Below are positions 1 through 12,500 of a stretch of 64,000 nt of DNA, in pieces. The position numbers and the translations under genes were made by a program. Numbering within the stretch: position 1 is the stretch's first letter; every line of letters begins with the position of its first letter. The notes beneath the pieces were generated by a model that was given only the letters and a program-made list of their open reading frames with translations, was not told the DNA's origin and did not search any database. The DNA is taken from assembly GCA_021904315.1 (NCBI GenBank), contig CM038911.1:14543390-14607389 (forward strand). The letters run 5' to 3'. The DNA comes from Sphagnum magellanicum (Eukaryota > Streptophyta > Sphagnopsida > Sphagnales > Sphagnaceae).

Positions 1-1451
1 TCATTAAATCAACCTATGAACTACCTCTATTTCTTCTAATTCCATGTGCTTTCCAAATTTTTGCAATACCAAACAACTTTGACAATAAAAGCTTTGAAAT
101 CCTCTATTAAACATACATGTAGTGCACCAAGGATTAAGGTTTGGGAGAATAATGAAAGGGCTTTTCATTGTCTAAGTGAAGTAAATGAACTTTGGGATAT
201 TTATGTTGTGACCTATTAACACCACATGGATCTGGAATTATCATATGGAGTTGCTTCAAGAAGAGAAAATGACGAACCATAAATCTTGAAATGAAAATGG
301 AATGCAAAAAAACCTTGCCCACAAAACACTATTTCGAGCTTCATGAACTTGTTGATTGGTCATGTCTATCATGAACCTTGGCACCTTTGAACTTGAAAAG
401 ATTATGAAAACAAGGATCCTCATTATTCCATTGGGCCCAAAAAATGAGCCAAGTTCCAACACACATTGCTTATACTATGGTTTTGAAAGTTGACCATCAA
501 AGAGGAAATGCACTAAGCTTTTGCACACATGCATGCATTATAGATTTGAACATAGTCTTCGAGAGATAGGATCAACCTCACACATGAGTGGCTGTCAAAT
601 AATTTGTGCATCTTGCAATAAAGACGAGTTACATGATTGTACCAAAAAGGCATAAATGAAAAAATCAAATTTAAATTAATGGCTATACTGAAATGATTTT
701 AAAAAAAAATCGTACATATAACAAAATTAAAATACCCTTGATCTTCATTAAAACTATACATATTTTGCTACAATGCCCCAAATTTATGCATTATGGTAAC
801 ATAAGAATAAAATATCTAAAATAATTATGTGATTTTGCCAAATTGGCAATAATCCACATGAAGTTATAGCCACATTTGGCTAAAAGTTAATTAAATATCA
901 TTGCAATAAAAATTGATAATTATTTTCCCTTTCTAGCTAAAAACTTGACCCTTCTATGTTGAGTTTCAACACTTTAACAATAAATGGCAACTAGTTTATA
1001 AGACTTGTCAATAAATTTTTTTAAAATAATTTTAATGACTAAATATTTTTACAATTTCACATAATGTTATGAATTATACAACTGTAGCTAGCAAAACTTT
1101 TTAAGTTATTTGTGAAATTAATAAAATATTTTGCAATATTTTATATGATGTCAATGAACTTCACATGTACAACAATCCAAATGAATTTCATTTTATCAGA
1201 TACATGGAGTTTCATATTAGTGTCAACTATAAATCAGAACGTTTAACTTGGACCTTAATATGAATATTTAATAAGTCTAAATACTCATCAATTCAAGCTC
1301 ATTAGCCATCTCAATAATAGATTTGATCTAAGGAGTACTCTAATTAGAACCTTAATTTGAAGCTTAAATACATGAGAAATTTCCAACAAAAACATAAGAT
1401 ACATTAATGTCATAATTCAATCTTAGATGGTTTGTAACATGTGGAATTCAC
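1..1451. other. AT-rich intergenic DNA, no gene seen
   Basis: I see no recognisable coding sequence, RNA gene or clear repeat structure. Reading frames are short and show no family motif. It lies immediately downstream of the decayed CACTA transposase gene, so part of it may be the 3' non-coding end of that element, but I could not find a convincing CACTA terminal inverted repeat here. Confidence 0.5.
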
Positions 1452-2243
1452 TTATAATGAATCATCAACTCTTACATTCCTTCGCAAGGCTTGAGAAGCT
1501 AATATTGTTTCTTCCCTATTTAATTCTATGGCTCCTATCATAGCCCTGCTACTATCTAATTCATGGAAATCCATTGGAGCTTTGAGCTCAAAAGCAACCC
1601 CACATGTTTTAAGGCAATCATCATAACTATCTACCACCACTCGTTGATTTCGAAGCTCTCTATGAAGGACAACCTTCCATGTTGGTGTCCAAGGCTCACT
1701 CCAAAAAAATACTTGTTGAACTTGTGAAGGAAACACAAATGGTTCATTATGTTCATGTAACAAATGTCAAAAATTTACAAGTAAAAAGCCAACATCATCC
1801 CATTTATAAGTTGGGTTGCCTCTATTATCAATCCCATTTCTCACCCATTCGCACTGAAACAATATAATTGGTGAGGACATACAACCATAATCTAGTTGCA
1901 AAATTTGTTTCAACAACCCAACATATTGAATGGGTCCAAGAACATCATCTCCATTCCCCTCTACTTGTTCAAAAGTTGATGCAACACTATAATCAAATGT
2001 GACACACAAATTGGATGACTCATCATCAACAAAAAATTGATTGTTGTATGCCTTCATTTTCTTATATTCCAATGCTCTAAAACTTGGTGGAATTGATAGG
2101 TGGAAAAGGTCTTCATCAATAGGTTCCATGGTAGTAGCATAGTGGTCACAAATAACTTCTTGTACCCACTTCACCATATCAGCAATCTTATGTAAATGTG
2201 GTGGAAATGTGATAGGTTCATGGTGTGTAGTTGGGTTTTCCAA
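1452..2243 (-). pseudogene. CACTA (En/Spm) transposase gene, C-terminal DUF4216-like part, broken
   Basis: Two consecutive minus-strand frames (2243-1767 and 1763-1452) together resemble the C-terminal domain found in plant CACTA transposon proteins, known as DUF4216. Visible hallmarks are the P-I-I-L-F-Q-C-E-W-V block, the following G-F-L-L-V-N-F block and, after a stop or frameshift at about 1765, F-P-S-Q-V-Q-Q-V-F-F followed by W-K-V-V-L. The reading frame switches between the two halves, so it is a pseudogene. It follows the DUF4218-like fragment on the same strand about 450 bp away, as expected for the tail of one TNP2-type gene. The family assignment rests on remembered motif order, not a search. 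Confidence 0.72.
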
Positions 2244-2689
2244 CCAAGCATGTTGGAAGTCAATTCTTGAATCCTCAATTTTGGCCTTCTTTTTATTATA
2301 TTTCCTTCAGCAATCACAAGCAAAAAATAAAAATAAAATCTATGACAATTATAATTCTAGAATTAAAGCTAGTGCATTTTATTGGGTTCTAGCAAAATTC
2401 CACTAGTTTTTAGTCTGATAGGTTTGTAGAAAATTCAATCAAAATTAAGGTTTTAGTAACCAATTTACCAAATGTACCAACTCTGTTTCTAAGAAATAAA
2501 CATAGATTTAAGGTTGTAGCAAAAATGAAATCAGATGGCAAGGTAAGCTTACTCTATCCAGGGGGCCATAACATTTGTGTTTGTTAGGACATACTTGTGT
2601 GTTAGGTCTTGTAGAATGGGACTAAGCATTACTTTTGAAAGGGCACCTTGCAAGACCTCCCTAGAAACCCCTTTTTCCTCATTTGCATC

Positions 2690-2975
2690 CTAGACTTTTC
2701 TTGATACATGTTTGAATGCATGCATATACTTTGTCACAAGCCGTAATGTCTCTTCCAGCACATAACCTTCTACCATTGATCCTTCAAGGCGTGCCATGGA
2801 ATGGACATATCCCTTTAGAACTTTCACCATGCGTTCCACTGGATACATCCATCGATTATGAACTAGCCAACAAATATCCAATTCACTTACCACATGCAAA
2901 ACCAAATGAATCATTATTTAAAAAAAGGCTAGAGGAAATTATTTCTTTAATAGGCATTGTGAAGCATTCTTGCAC
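2690..2975 (-). pseudogene. CACTA TNP2 gene, DUF4218-like distal fragment
   Basis: Reading the minus strand from about 2975, a frame with two stops and one indel gives C-L-L-K-K, F-P-L-A-F-F, I-M-I-H-L-V-L-H and then N-R-W-M-Y-P-V-E-R. This matches the DUF4218 domain of CACTA transposases, whose usual form is L-E-x-x-F-P-P-x-F-F-D-I-M-x-H-L followed by R-W-M-Y-P-I-E-R. A G-Y-V-H-S-x-A-R-x-E-G-S-x-x-E-G-Y block follows. The upstream half of the same domain ends near 5545, so a 2.5-kb insertion splits the domain. Stops inside the frame show that it is dead. Confidence 0.75.
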
Positions 2976-4029
2976 ACCTTTAACATGAAGATATGCACTC
3001 GCAAACCCGCTTGGAAGTGGAACTACTATGTAGTTGTAGTCTAATAAGTAAGGTGGTTCAATGTAATGCAATGAAATTCACTATGAATTTAATGCGTTGT
3101 GTCCACTTGGAAGATACAAAAACATTGTGAGAGAATCATAACTCACCATGATGGAATGTGAAGGGGCATTATGTTAATGTTCATTCAATGTCATGCTTGA
3201 TGGTTGAACCCATTTTGTTCCATTCATCATAACATCTACATATAACCTCCTAATCTAACATGCATTAGATTTTTGAAAAGCTAATCTAAAAAGGAGCCAT
3301 GTTACAAAATCTTATAAGTTTTTATTATTTTGATCAAGAGTTAAGCCTTGGGACTAAAAATCACTTTGTTTAGATTGAAGAAAAAAATTGACAATTTTAA
3401 CCCCCTCTACTTCCAACAAGTGTAGCACCCTTACAACAAACCCAATGATGCTGAAATTTGGAAAGAACCTTTTACACCTCCTACACAAGAACTGTTTTAA
3501 GTTTGATGAATAGTGGATTTGGGAGGAACAATTATTTGAAATAAAACTCCAGAGGCTTTGTCATGGAATTCCTTCCATGCTTATTTCTTGCACACATCAT
3601 TTCCATGGACAACACCTTTCCACGCATAAAAACTAATCTTTTCTTCACACATTCATTCTCCTCCTTTCTCCTTCCCCCAACACAAAATACTCCTCTCTCC
3701 CTTGGTAAGCCTCCATGACCTTTCCTTGAACTTGTTCCCCTTGTCCAATGGAAGCTTCAAAATCCTTCCCTCCAATCAATGGCCTCTTCATCTTTCAACA
3801 GCCAATGAGAATTGAAAATGAATTGCCTTCCAATTGATTTTACGATGAGAATTTTTGGGCCTAATGAAACATAAAAAATATTTCATCTTCCAATCAAATA
3901 GGATGACAATCCTCATGACTAATGGGATTGGAGGACTCATCCTTCCCCTATCTTAAATATTTTGACGAGGTTCTTGAACTTGATCCTTATCCTTTCCTTT
4001 TGTTGACCCTCACATCCTACTTCTTCATC

Positions 4030-4181
4030 CACTACTAAAAATTTTATCTTTTGCAACTTGTCTTATGCAACTAAAAAATCTCACATGCAACTATTTTGGA
4101 GTTACATGCAACATGTGCAGTTGCATGCGACATTTTTTAGTTACATAAGACAAGTTGCAAAAGACAAAATTTCTAGTAGTG
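4030..4181. mobile_element. Palindromic CACTA-type MITE, copy 1
   Basis: This is a 152-bp near-palindrome whose arms read inward from CACTACTA and outward to TAGTAGTG. The arms share long stretches such as CTTTTGCAACTTGTCTTATG and its reverse complement. It is flanked on both sides by ATC (4027-4029 and 4182-4184), a 3-bp duplication as expected for the CACTA superfamily. A second copy is at 7988-8138 with its slightly asymmetric centre in the opposite orientation. It encodes nothing and would need a transposase in trans. Confidence 0.85.
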
Positions 4182-4562
4182 ATCCTAATTATTTCAAGTA
4201 ATTAACTACTAGGACAATTTATCGGTAGTAACAAGTAAACATCCTTAAGTCTTTACTTGACTAAATAAATTCAATGGTTGAAGTAACATCCTCGCGTATC
4301 ATTTACTCTTTTAATATCCCTTACTTATTTTTTCTTCCATACTCTAATTAACTATGTAGTATATATTAAATTAAAATTAAAAATTGCATCACAAAAACCC
4401 CCCATATACTTCAAAATCCACCATCTAAATTAGGGTTTGATAAATCCATTAGATCTAGGATGTTCGAGTTTTCATGAGGTTCCGTCATCACTTCCACACT
4501 TTATGCCTACCCTAATTTGTTAAATAAAAGAACCTCAACCCCTTCTAAATGCAAGTACCACA

Positions 4563-4985
4563 TTGTCTCTACTACCCTCTTGGTTTTTTGTCGATGCAGG
4601 TGAGAATTTAGTCATGGCGGATGATGTTGCTATGCCTTTGAATCCTCCAGTTCCATTAGTAGAAAAAGAAGAGCTTGAAAAAGCACCGCTTAACGTGAAT
4701 GTCTCTCAACGGTCACACGAAGAAGAACTGTCCAGAAGAATGGTGCGCACTCAAGTTGATCGTTCGGCATGGGATCGTCGATTATCTCCTAACCCACATG
4801 CCTTAGCAATCTATTTAGAATTGTTCCTGCTTATGGAACCGCATGAAAGAGGTTTGAAAAGTGTCAATGTGAAGACAATGATGTTCGTCTTCATTGTCGA
4901 ACTTGGGTTCCCAATGATGGCCATTATCGTTGGCTGTGAGGCCCAGTCAATCCCCTTTCCATGGAGCATCGAGCCGAATACTTAA
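4563..4985 (+). CDS. Unrecognised 140-codon open frame
   Basis: An ATG frame of 140 codons with a fairly hydrophilic, acidic first half (V-E-K-E-E-L-E-K, S-H-E-E-E-L-S-R-R) and a hydrophobic second half (about residues 80-125). I do not recognise a family. It sits inside the insertion that splits the CACTA transposase gene and could be a captured host fragment or part of a transposon accessory gene. A possible splice acceptor (a pyrimidine-rich run ending in GCAG) lies near 4600, so the true start may be the later ATG at 4614. It may equally be a chance frame. Confidence 0.25.
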   Translation: MSLLPSWFFVDAGENLVMADDVAMPLNPPVPLVEKEELEKAPLNVNVSQRSHEEELSRRMVRTQVDRSAWDRRLSPNPHALAIYLELFLLMEPHERGLKSVNVKTMMFVFIVELGFPMMAIIVGCEAQSIPFPWSIEPNT

Positions 4986-5544
4986 CTCGCACCATTTGTC
5001 GCATTCTAGAGTTTCTGCAATTGTGATGTATCCCTTAAAGTTGTTTACTAAGTTGTAATTCACATGAGGCCACTCAGGTGGAAATGTTAATACCTAAGTT
5101 TGATTTCGATTCTATTTAAAAGTTTGATAGAAGTGAAAACTAAATAAAAATGTATTAGGACTGCATCTTTAAAATCTTTCAAGTACATCATTCGTGCCTA
5201 AAGATTATTCTACAGACTAACTTAATATTGTCATGGTGAAATATTATTATTAATTATGGGCTTGTATTCCCAATATATCAATAAATCACATTTAATTCTA
5301 CATCCCCTTTCCCTTCTCTACAACATAAAAGGATAATGCATTTAAAAAGGTTTATTAAGTCCTAAAATTAACTAAACCTTGCATCAATTTAAATAAAAGA
5401 GTCTTCTATGCTGAAATTTCCAAAGGCTAATTCAACTCTTAATAATTATTACTTGGAGGTTTATCAAGATTCAAATCATTAATACTAAGGAAAACTATGG
5501 AACTAAAGCTCAACAATTTGTGGTATTATAATCCATGACTCACA

Positions 5545-7430
5545 TGCACAAAGTAATGGCCACATCTTCCCACAAACTAATAATATTTGCTAGGTTCCAA
5601 ACCTTGACACAAACATGTCTAAAAACATGGTTCAACCTCATGATTGCCATCCGTGTGTCCATTACCATGAGCCCTCGTAAGCATGGAGGCAATAGTTATT
5701 GCATCAACATGTGATAATCATGTGACTTCATTGAACCAAGTTTCTTATCTAACACATGTTTAGCTACTAACGCTCCATAATCTGTGGGAAGTTTCAATGA
5801 TTAAAACCTTAACAAAAAAATGTCAAGTTCATTGAGTCTGAAAATAAATGATGCATGTGGTTTCACCATTTTGGTTGCATTATTTGGGTGTTACTTTAGT
5901 GACAAATGTTGTTGAATGCCCTCTACTTCCATGTCCTTTTAGACCTTGATAATGTCCTTTTGGCCAAATATGGTCCACAATAGACTTTCACATATGTTTT
6001 TTTCAACATGCATCACATCAAGTGTATGGGAAATCAACAAGTGCTACCGTGCATCACAAGCCACCTCAAATGAACTTTGTTATAAGATCCAACACCACTA
6101 ACAACAACAAATTGCCAAAAAGGGAAATATTTTTTGGATTTCTAGAAAGTTCAATTAGAAGCAGGACTGGAAATATTACTTGAAAGTAAAGTAGGTTTTA
6201 AAAGACATTGTGACGTTCTATTCTAGTGAACTTGGATGGATCACGTCTTGAACCCAATGTGTTTCCTGCTCCCACCCACATTTCGTACTTTGTTGCCCTC
6301 CTTAATGTGTCAGTGGCAATCATTGATTGCAATTTAAGCTTGTGTTCCTCTTTCCCATTGAAATGAATAGGGTTGTGGTTCCTTCAATATGGATGATTAC
6401 TTGGCAACCAATGCCGAAAACCTTCATACACAACCTTGTTCAATTCTTGAAAATGGTTCAAGGTCAAGTCTAGCCCACAAATGGCACATGCCTTGTAACC
6501 TCGGTGTACACATCTAGCCACAAGCCCATATCTGAGGTAACATGAATAGTCCACATCAAAATTGCTCATAAATTAAACTACCTTTGCCCATCTTCCTTTG
6601 CCATATCCCATGCTATAACCCCTCTCCACAACACTTGTAGTTCCTCTATTAAAGGTGCCACGTAAATGTCTATGTTGTGCATTTTTATAGATTCTTGACC
6701 TAGAATAATCAATGCCAACATGACAAAGAAGTTTTTAGTTATGAGCCATGGTGGGAGATTGTAGTTGAATAGTAAGACTGGCCAAGAAGACCAACTATTA
6801 ATTTTTTCACAAAATGGATTAACTCCATTAATAGCTAGAGCTAATTTCACATTACGGGGTTCTACTACAACTCTAGCCACATTGCATCAATGTGTGCCCA
6901 AGTTCTGCTATTAACCACATGCCAAACCAACCCATCAATGCTCCTATTTGTATTATGCCACAACAATAGGTCTAATATGGCAAGGGCCCTGAACATCCAT
7001 TTTAATCGAAGGATGAAAGGGAAATGTTTTAGAACCTTTTTTGGCAATTTTGATCGGCCACATCCTTGTACCATGCTAATCCACATTTTGGGCAAGCATT
7101 TAATTATGCATACCCACCCCAAAACAACACACACCCACTTGGACATGCATGGATGATTTTATAATTGAGGTCTGCTTTCCTTGTCAAAATTTTTGCATGG
7201 TACGTGTTTATAAGTAGGCAATTACTTGTAGGAAGTAAATGCTTATGCAAAAGTGCTAACAACTCATCCACAAATTTGTTACCAACCCCATGGATGGTGC
7301 AAATGTTCATTAACAACATTGTTGCTACAAGTTTCATGGAATGGGAACCCAGATACAATGGTTGGCATGCCTCTTGTAGCCTAGCCACATCAACCCCATT
7401 GTCTTCTTCAAAGTCCTCTTGTGCCTCCAT
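5545..7430 (-). pseudogene. CACTA TNP2-type transposase gene, main transposase domain, broken
   Basis: Minus-strand fragments in order match the plant TNP2 / Transposase_21 protein. First (7430-7104) comes an N-terminal block ending K-I-I-H-A-C-P-S-G-C. Then (about 7060-6865) K-H-F-P-F-I-L-R-L and W-H, and next (6880-6578) E-P-R-N-V-K-L-A-L-A-I-N-G-V-N-P-F and Y-N-L-P-P-W. After that (6569-6384) come a C-A-I-C zinc-ribbon-like pair and R-H-W-L-P-S-N-H-P, then (about 6000) L-D-V-M-H-V-E-K-N-I-C. The start of the DUF4218 domain follows (5760-5545). Frameshifts and stops separate the fragments. The protein would have been the nuclear transposase of an autonomous CACTA element. Order and strand are continuous with the fragments at 2690-2975 and 1452-2243. 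Confidence 0.85.
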
Positions 7431-7987
7431 TGTAACTATAGGTGGTTCATCATCTATATTTCCTTCAAAAGTGCTAGGCAGGCTTTCTAAAACTGCTAGG
7501 CAGGCTTTCTAAAACTGCTACAAGTTTATCCACAATTGAAAAAACCTCTTGAGCTATTTAAGTGCCAACCATGTCATCATTTTCCATTAGTTGGTCCACT
7601 AGTAGCACATGGATCAGTTGTGGCCCATCCATCATAGGTGACTACCTTAAATTCTTCGACATTGTTTCCATGTGGACATCCTCATCCATGGGCACCCTTC
7701 TTAGTTGTTGTTCGGTTGGTTGTGGCATGTCCATCAAAGGTGGTTGCCCTAAATGTTGCAACATTGTGTCCATGTGGACACCCTCATCCATGGGCACCCC
7801 CTCATTAAAACCGCCTCGTCATGCATGTTCTACCCATTTTTCATTAGATTCATTAGTTGGTCGTGGACCCCTTCAAACTTAGAACATTGGATGACACCCT
7901 TTTCTCACCAAATGTTCCTTGACATACTCAATCGACATAGGTTTGCACGACCATTGGCAAATGTTGCAAGGGCATTTCAATTTTGTA
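7431..7987 (-). pseudogene. Probable N-terminal region of the CACTA transposase gene
   Basis: Minus-strand sequence upstream of the transposase core. In places it reads like the N-terminal Transpos_assoc region (a K-W-V-E-H-A block near 7835) followed by an acidic stretch with repeated M-D-E-x-V-H-M motifs. The match is short and interrupted by stops, so I infer it mainly from position. A tandem duplication of about 102 bp lies within it (7600-7810). Confidence 0.4.
7600..7810. repeat. Two tandem ~102-bp units
   Basis: Two adjacent units share blocks such as CCATGTGGACA followed by CCTCATCCATGGGCACCC. The shared block occurs near 7667 and again near 7769, a spacing of 102 bp. The spacing is a multiple of three, so the repeat could have been a repeated peptide in the former transposase reading frame. 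Confidence 0.7.
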
Positions 7988-8138
7988 TACTACTAGAAAT
8001 TTTGTCTTTTGCAACTTGTCTTATGCAACTAAAAAATGTCGCATGCAACTGCACATGTTGCATGTAACTCCAAAATAGTTGCATGTGAGATTTTTTAGTT
8101 GCATAAGACAAGTTGCAAAAGACAAAATTTCTAGTATG
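7988..8138. mobile_element. Palindromic CACTA-type MITE, copy 2
   Basis: This 151-bp near-palindrome is almost identical to the element at 4030-4181 but with its centre in the opposite orientation. The first terminal base is T instead of C, and one base is missing near the right end (TAGTATG instead of TAGTAGTG). The flanking triplets do not match, so the target duplication has decayed or the ends are altered. Its arms are better preserved than those of copy 1. Confidence 0.85.
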
Positions 8139-9160
8139 CCCAAACCTTAAAGCCCAGTATTCTTCATGTTTGTATAATTGATCATTCCTTAGTTTTTGGC
8201 ACATAGGGTGATTTAGAAGCAAACATTAGCACTCCATTTATAGGCACTCTTAGCTTCTGGAACAATTTTAAAAACACCATCAATGTTCATAATAAATCTT
8301 CAAAAATATATATAGAACATAATGATTGAGTGGGGATATTCACTTAAACCCATGAAAGGGCAATTAGGTACATAAACCATAAACATGTAGTTGAAAAGAT
8401 CTTTGGAAGAAGGATTCTATCCCATTTCAATGTACAACTAACCCTAGAATTGCACTAGGCAAAAGAATTGACCTATTATTGCTAGACTATTTTATATGGT
8501 GTAGTTGTTCTAGGGCCTTTCACTATTACGCGCCTTAGAAATAGCCTTTCATTTAAAGGCACTAGTAACTTCTGGAGAGAATCACAAAACACCACCAATG
8601 TTTAAAAGAAAACACTTGACCCTTGTAATATCATTTCATGGACTTTCCAAAACGTGTAGAATCTGAACAAATTATCTACAATCATCTCACATTTTATAAT
8701 TGAGTCTATTGTTGGAGTAATGCTAAAATTTGTATAGGATATAGTGCTAACAAGTGACACCTACTTGAAGGTGTGGGAGTGATTCAAGTTCGAATCAACC
8801 AAGCTCATTCCCCACTTTGAGATGTTTTTATCTACATCAGCAGAATCAAATCTATTGTGGTCAAGGTTGCATTTCCAAAACCTTACAACATGAGCCAATA
8901 GATAGAAATACATGGTATGATTACAATAAAGTTAATGAACAATGATTAACAATTGATAGTTATCCCAATTAGTAAGCACCAAAGTCTAGTTTAATGGCCA
9001 CATATCTAGAGACCACTACATAAAGAAAAATGGTAGATATGCAAAAGAAAATTAGATAGGGGTATATATGTATAAAGCCATTTGGACCTTCATCTAATAC
9101 ATGGCAGCACACCACAAAAAAAATACCAAAAACCATGTCTCAAGTGGTGAGATATGTGTA
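8139..9160. other. Intergenic DNA with a tRNA-like segment
   Basis: No gene is recognised. At about 8735-8800 a stretch looks tRNA-derived: an A-box-like TAGTGCTAACAAGTG and a B-box-like GTTCGAATC are about 40 bp apart, with an acceptor-like GGATATA start. This could be a SINE head or chance; I found no poly-A tail or target duplication. Confidence 0.35.
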
Positions 9161-9577
9161 TTATATGTAAAAAAACCTAATCATTGTCATCTGTCTGGTG
9201 CATAATGTCTTTCTATATGCAACATGGAGCTTGCTCAATCCCTCACACTCACAATTAGATGGGCTCTCATTACAATACCCATATTCAAACCCCTCAAGAT
9301 TCACAATTTGTTCATTTTTATAATTTTTCAATTTTGCCTGGGACATTAGGTGGAGATTTGTTTTCACCTCAACTCCTTCACCCACATGTCTCAATGTTGT
9401 GAAATATTTTGACCACACATCATAAATGAGTTGACTAACATTTAGGTCCTCAAAATTGGGCCAATGTGAATTGGGCACATCAGTTTTCACCATCTGGAAA
9501 ATAAACCAAACAGTGCTAGTTGATGCCAAGGTCTTCCATGCCTTACAAACATTCTTCCATGCATGAAAGTTGGTCAA
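9161..9577 (-). pseudogene. Unrecognised 138-codon open frame
   Basis: A minus-strand ATG frame of 138 codons with coding-like composition (aromatic-rich first third with W-K-N-V and A-W-K-T-L, a cysteine cluster Y-C-N-E-S-P-S-N-C-E-C). I recognise no domain. It could be a fragment of a transposon gene, since the neighbourhood is rich in them, or a chance frame in AT-rich DNA. No matching upstream or downstream exon was identified. Confidence 0.25.
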
Positions 9578-12500
9578 AAATTATGCATCATTTTTTTGCA
9601 TGCATTTACACAAAAAAGGATAAATCTTGCACAAGAAAATTTCATCTGGCAAATTAGGGATAAGGTCACCACCACAATTATCTCAACCACTATATTATGG
9701 TGTCACATGTGGGGCAGCTTCAACCATTTGCAGGGAATCAACCCCAACATCAATACCAAGAACCCAAGATGCATGAAATTTGGGACCTTTAGTATCTACC
9801 AGCTAGAAATCCAAAAGGTAAGCTAGGTCAAGATTGCCAACCTAAAAGCTAGGGATTTGTTGGAAAATTCCCCAAAAACTTCAACTTCTGTCAACCCAGG
9901 TGGTTAAATGTGTTTCCGAAATCCTAACTTGTCAACAAATTTGATAGGTGCTTTAATATCCCCAAAAGTAAAAAAATCAATAACCATTAATCAAAACAAA
10001 CAAGATGTTTCTTTTAAAGAAAAGACACGTATTTATTTTTTTGGGTTTATAATTCGATTTAGAAGGCAATGATGAATGTACTTAATCATGCAGATCAAGC
10101 TTGGAGTTCTTAGCCACACACAAGGTCTAAGAAACATAACTCAAGTAATTGTAGACACAAATCAAATTTGTGTTCAAGTTCAATGAATACCTCACTTATG
10201 CCTTTAGGATGTCATAGTCTATATGGGAAGAGGATTGTCCTTGCCAATTGAAAAACATAAACCTATTTGACAGAATCCATAAATTGCAAAAAATTCAAAC
10301 TCCTAGCTAAAGTTATTAATTCACACACACTACCCCATCTTTCTGCAAATAAATTGGGTGGCATTCAAAACATTGGATAAGGCCATTGCTGCATATGCAG
10401 ATTACCACATCTAGCCCCAAGAGTTTATTTTCACTTTCAAAGCATTGAACTGCAAAGACCTTTCAAGTTCCGTATGTAAGTAAAACAACATAAAAGGCAT
10501 TCAATTCAACACATGTGTATTTCGAAATCATTATCAATCTATCTGATGTTTATAGTTGGTACAACATTTTAGGTCCTAAAACAAACTACAACTCACAAGC
10601 ACAGGGTCAAGGTGTTGTGCTTGTAGGTACAAAAAATGTCAATAAAACCCCACAACTTCAATGTGGTAATGTGAGAGACTTACCTCTAGATTTTACTTCA
10701 ATATTTTTATCTCTTCCACTTGCTACTACACTGAATTTCCACCCCACTTGTAGCCCAAGTACATGAATAAAAATAACAAATCAGTAGGAATCTTTCAATT
10801 GAAAAGAATTAAAAAAAATTTGGAATAACATGCAACAATTCCTTAGTTTGCAACATGAATGAGTTAGCCCAAGTGAAGAAACATGTCATTCTCACATATT
10901 GGTCAATTGAATTGAAGGTTAAATGCACCTACAAAGCAATGTAATCTAGATCTATGGCATGGGGGGCAAAGACAACATCTTTGTAGCAACTATCACCATA
11001 GTTCCAAGCAAAAAAGCTTTGATGGTTGTCATGCATCACAAAATGCTTGTGTTTCATGTCAACAAGATGTGACTTCCCAAGAAACAATCATCTGACAATC
11101 TATTGGCAATGCATAATTGCTTTTCAATCCTTTTGAAGTTAGCAAGCAAAGCTCCATCTTTCTCTATAACTACTACTAGATCAAAGAGACTTTCAACAAA
11201 TGATTTGCAAAAAGCAGTTCAATGCTCTACTAATCAATTAAGGTTTAGGGCCATGATCATCAATTGCAAATAAACATGAGATTTGGAGGGAGGGAAAGAA
11301 AAACCATGGTGATGATTTTGAATGGGATGGAAGGAGGTTCTTGGAAACAACACAATTTCATGGAAACACTCTCTTGGACACTAAGTGACCACAATAAAAA
11401 AAGACTAGAATAATGGTCAATGGATTTTTGTAAAATCACATGTAGTAATTCAAATATGAAGTTTTAGGTGTGTACAAATGTTTAAATGAATTTAGGTTGT
11501 AGATGTAGCCCTTGCAGATGAAACCTTCAAAAATTTGATAACAATTTTTTTCCCCTTCTATGGAATTCAATTGCATACCCATAACAAATCATGTGTGCTT
11601 TAGTTCCTTAGATTGTAGTTAACCCTAATTTCATCTATTTGCTTATGGGTGACAATTAATGTGAAGCGGGGGTTGTTGCTACAAAAGAAAATTTAATGGG
11701 AGCCACCAATAATGAGTTGGAGAAAATAATTAATGACAAAATGGAAATGACTTATAATCCTAGTGATGTTGAAGAGGCAGAACAAACAAAGGACATGGTG
11801 TAGGACAAAGGTCAATAGACATTAGCAGACAAGGAAGAAGAGTTGGAAGTGGTCGAAGAAAATAAAGAATTGGAGCCGAATTCCACCTCCTCCTCACACT
11901 TTCATGCTTCAGAAGCATGAAAATCTCAACAACACACACAAAGAGAAAGAGATAGACAAACAATAGTCAAAGAATACAAAGAAAGTGGAATTGAACCCCA
12001 TCTCCTCCTTGCACCCTCATGCTTCACAAGAATGAAAACTTCAATGACACATTGTGTGTGTGTGCGTGAAAGAGAGAGAAAGAAATGTCATGAAGAACTT
12101 ACTAAAATGATGTTTGTCATTTTGATCGAATGTTCCAAGAATGTCTCCAACTATGCACAATCAACTTCGTCTCACAAACTTCCCTATGGCCTAATCATCA
12201 TCTCTCCCTCCCTCTGTCTTCTTCCTTGTGACCTAATCGCGCATTGTCTCTCCTTCCCTCTATTTTCTTCCCCGTAACCTAATCATTGTCTCTCCCTCCT
12301 ATCTTCTTCCCCATGACTTAATCATCTTCTCTCCCTTCCTTTGTCCTTGAAGCTCCTTTCGCATGCAAAAGGATTTTTTCCTTCTTTTGGTATGTAATAT
12401 TGTACTACAAGAATGGATTTGACACTCTCGTGTTGAATAATTAAATTAAAATTTCAAGGTTATAATTCGGCAATTGATTCTTTTTATTTTTGGAGTTTTC

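Larger units (their letters stand above)
2990..5540. mobile_element. 2.5-kb insertion splitting the CACTA transposase gene
   Basis: The DUF4218-like reading stops near 5545 after A-I-T-L-C-M and resumes near 2975 at C-L-L-K-K, so the DNA between was probably inserted into the transposase gene. The insert holds a 152-bp palindromic MITE (4030-4181), an unrecognised 140-codon frame (4563-4985) and AT-rich DNA. The exact ends and a target-site duplication are not certain. It may be a non-autonomous transposon or several nested insertions. Confidence 0.5.
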
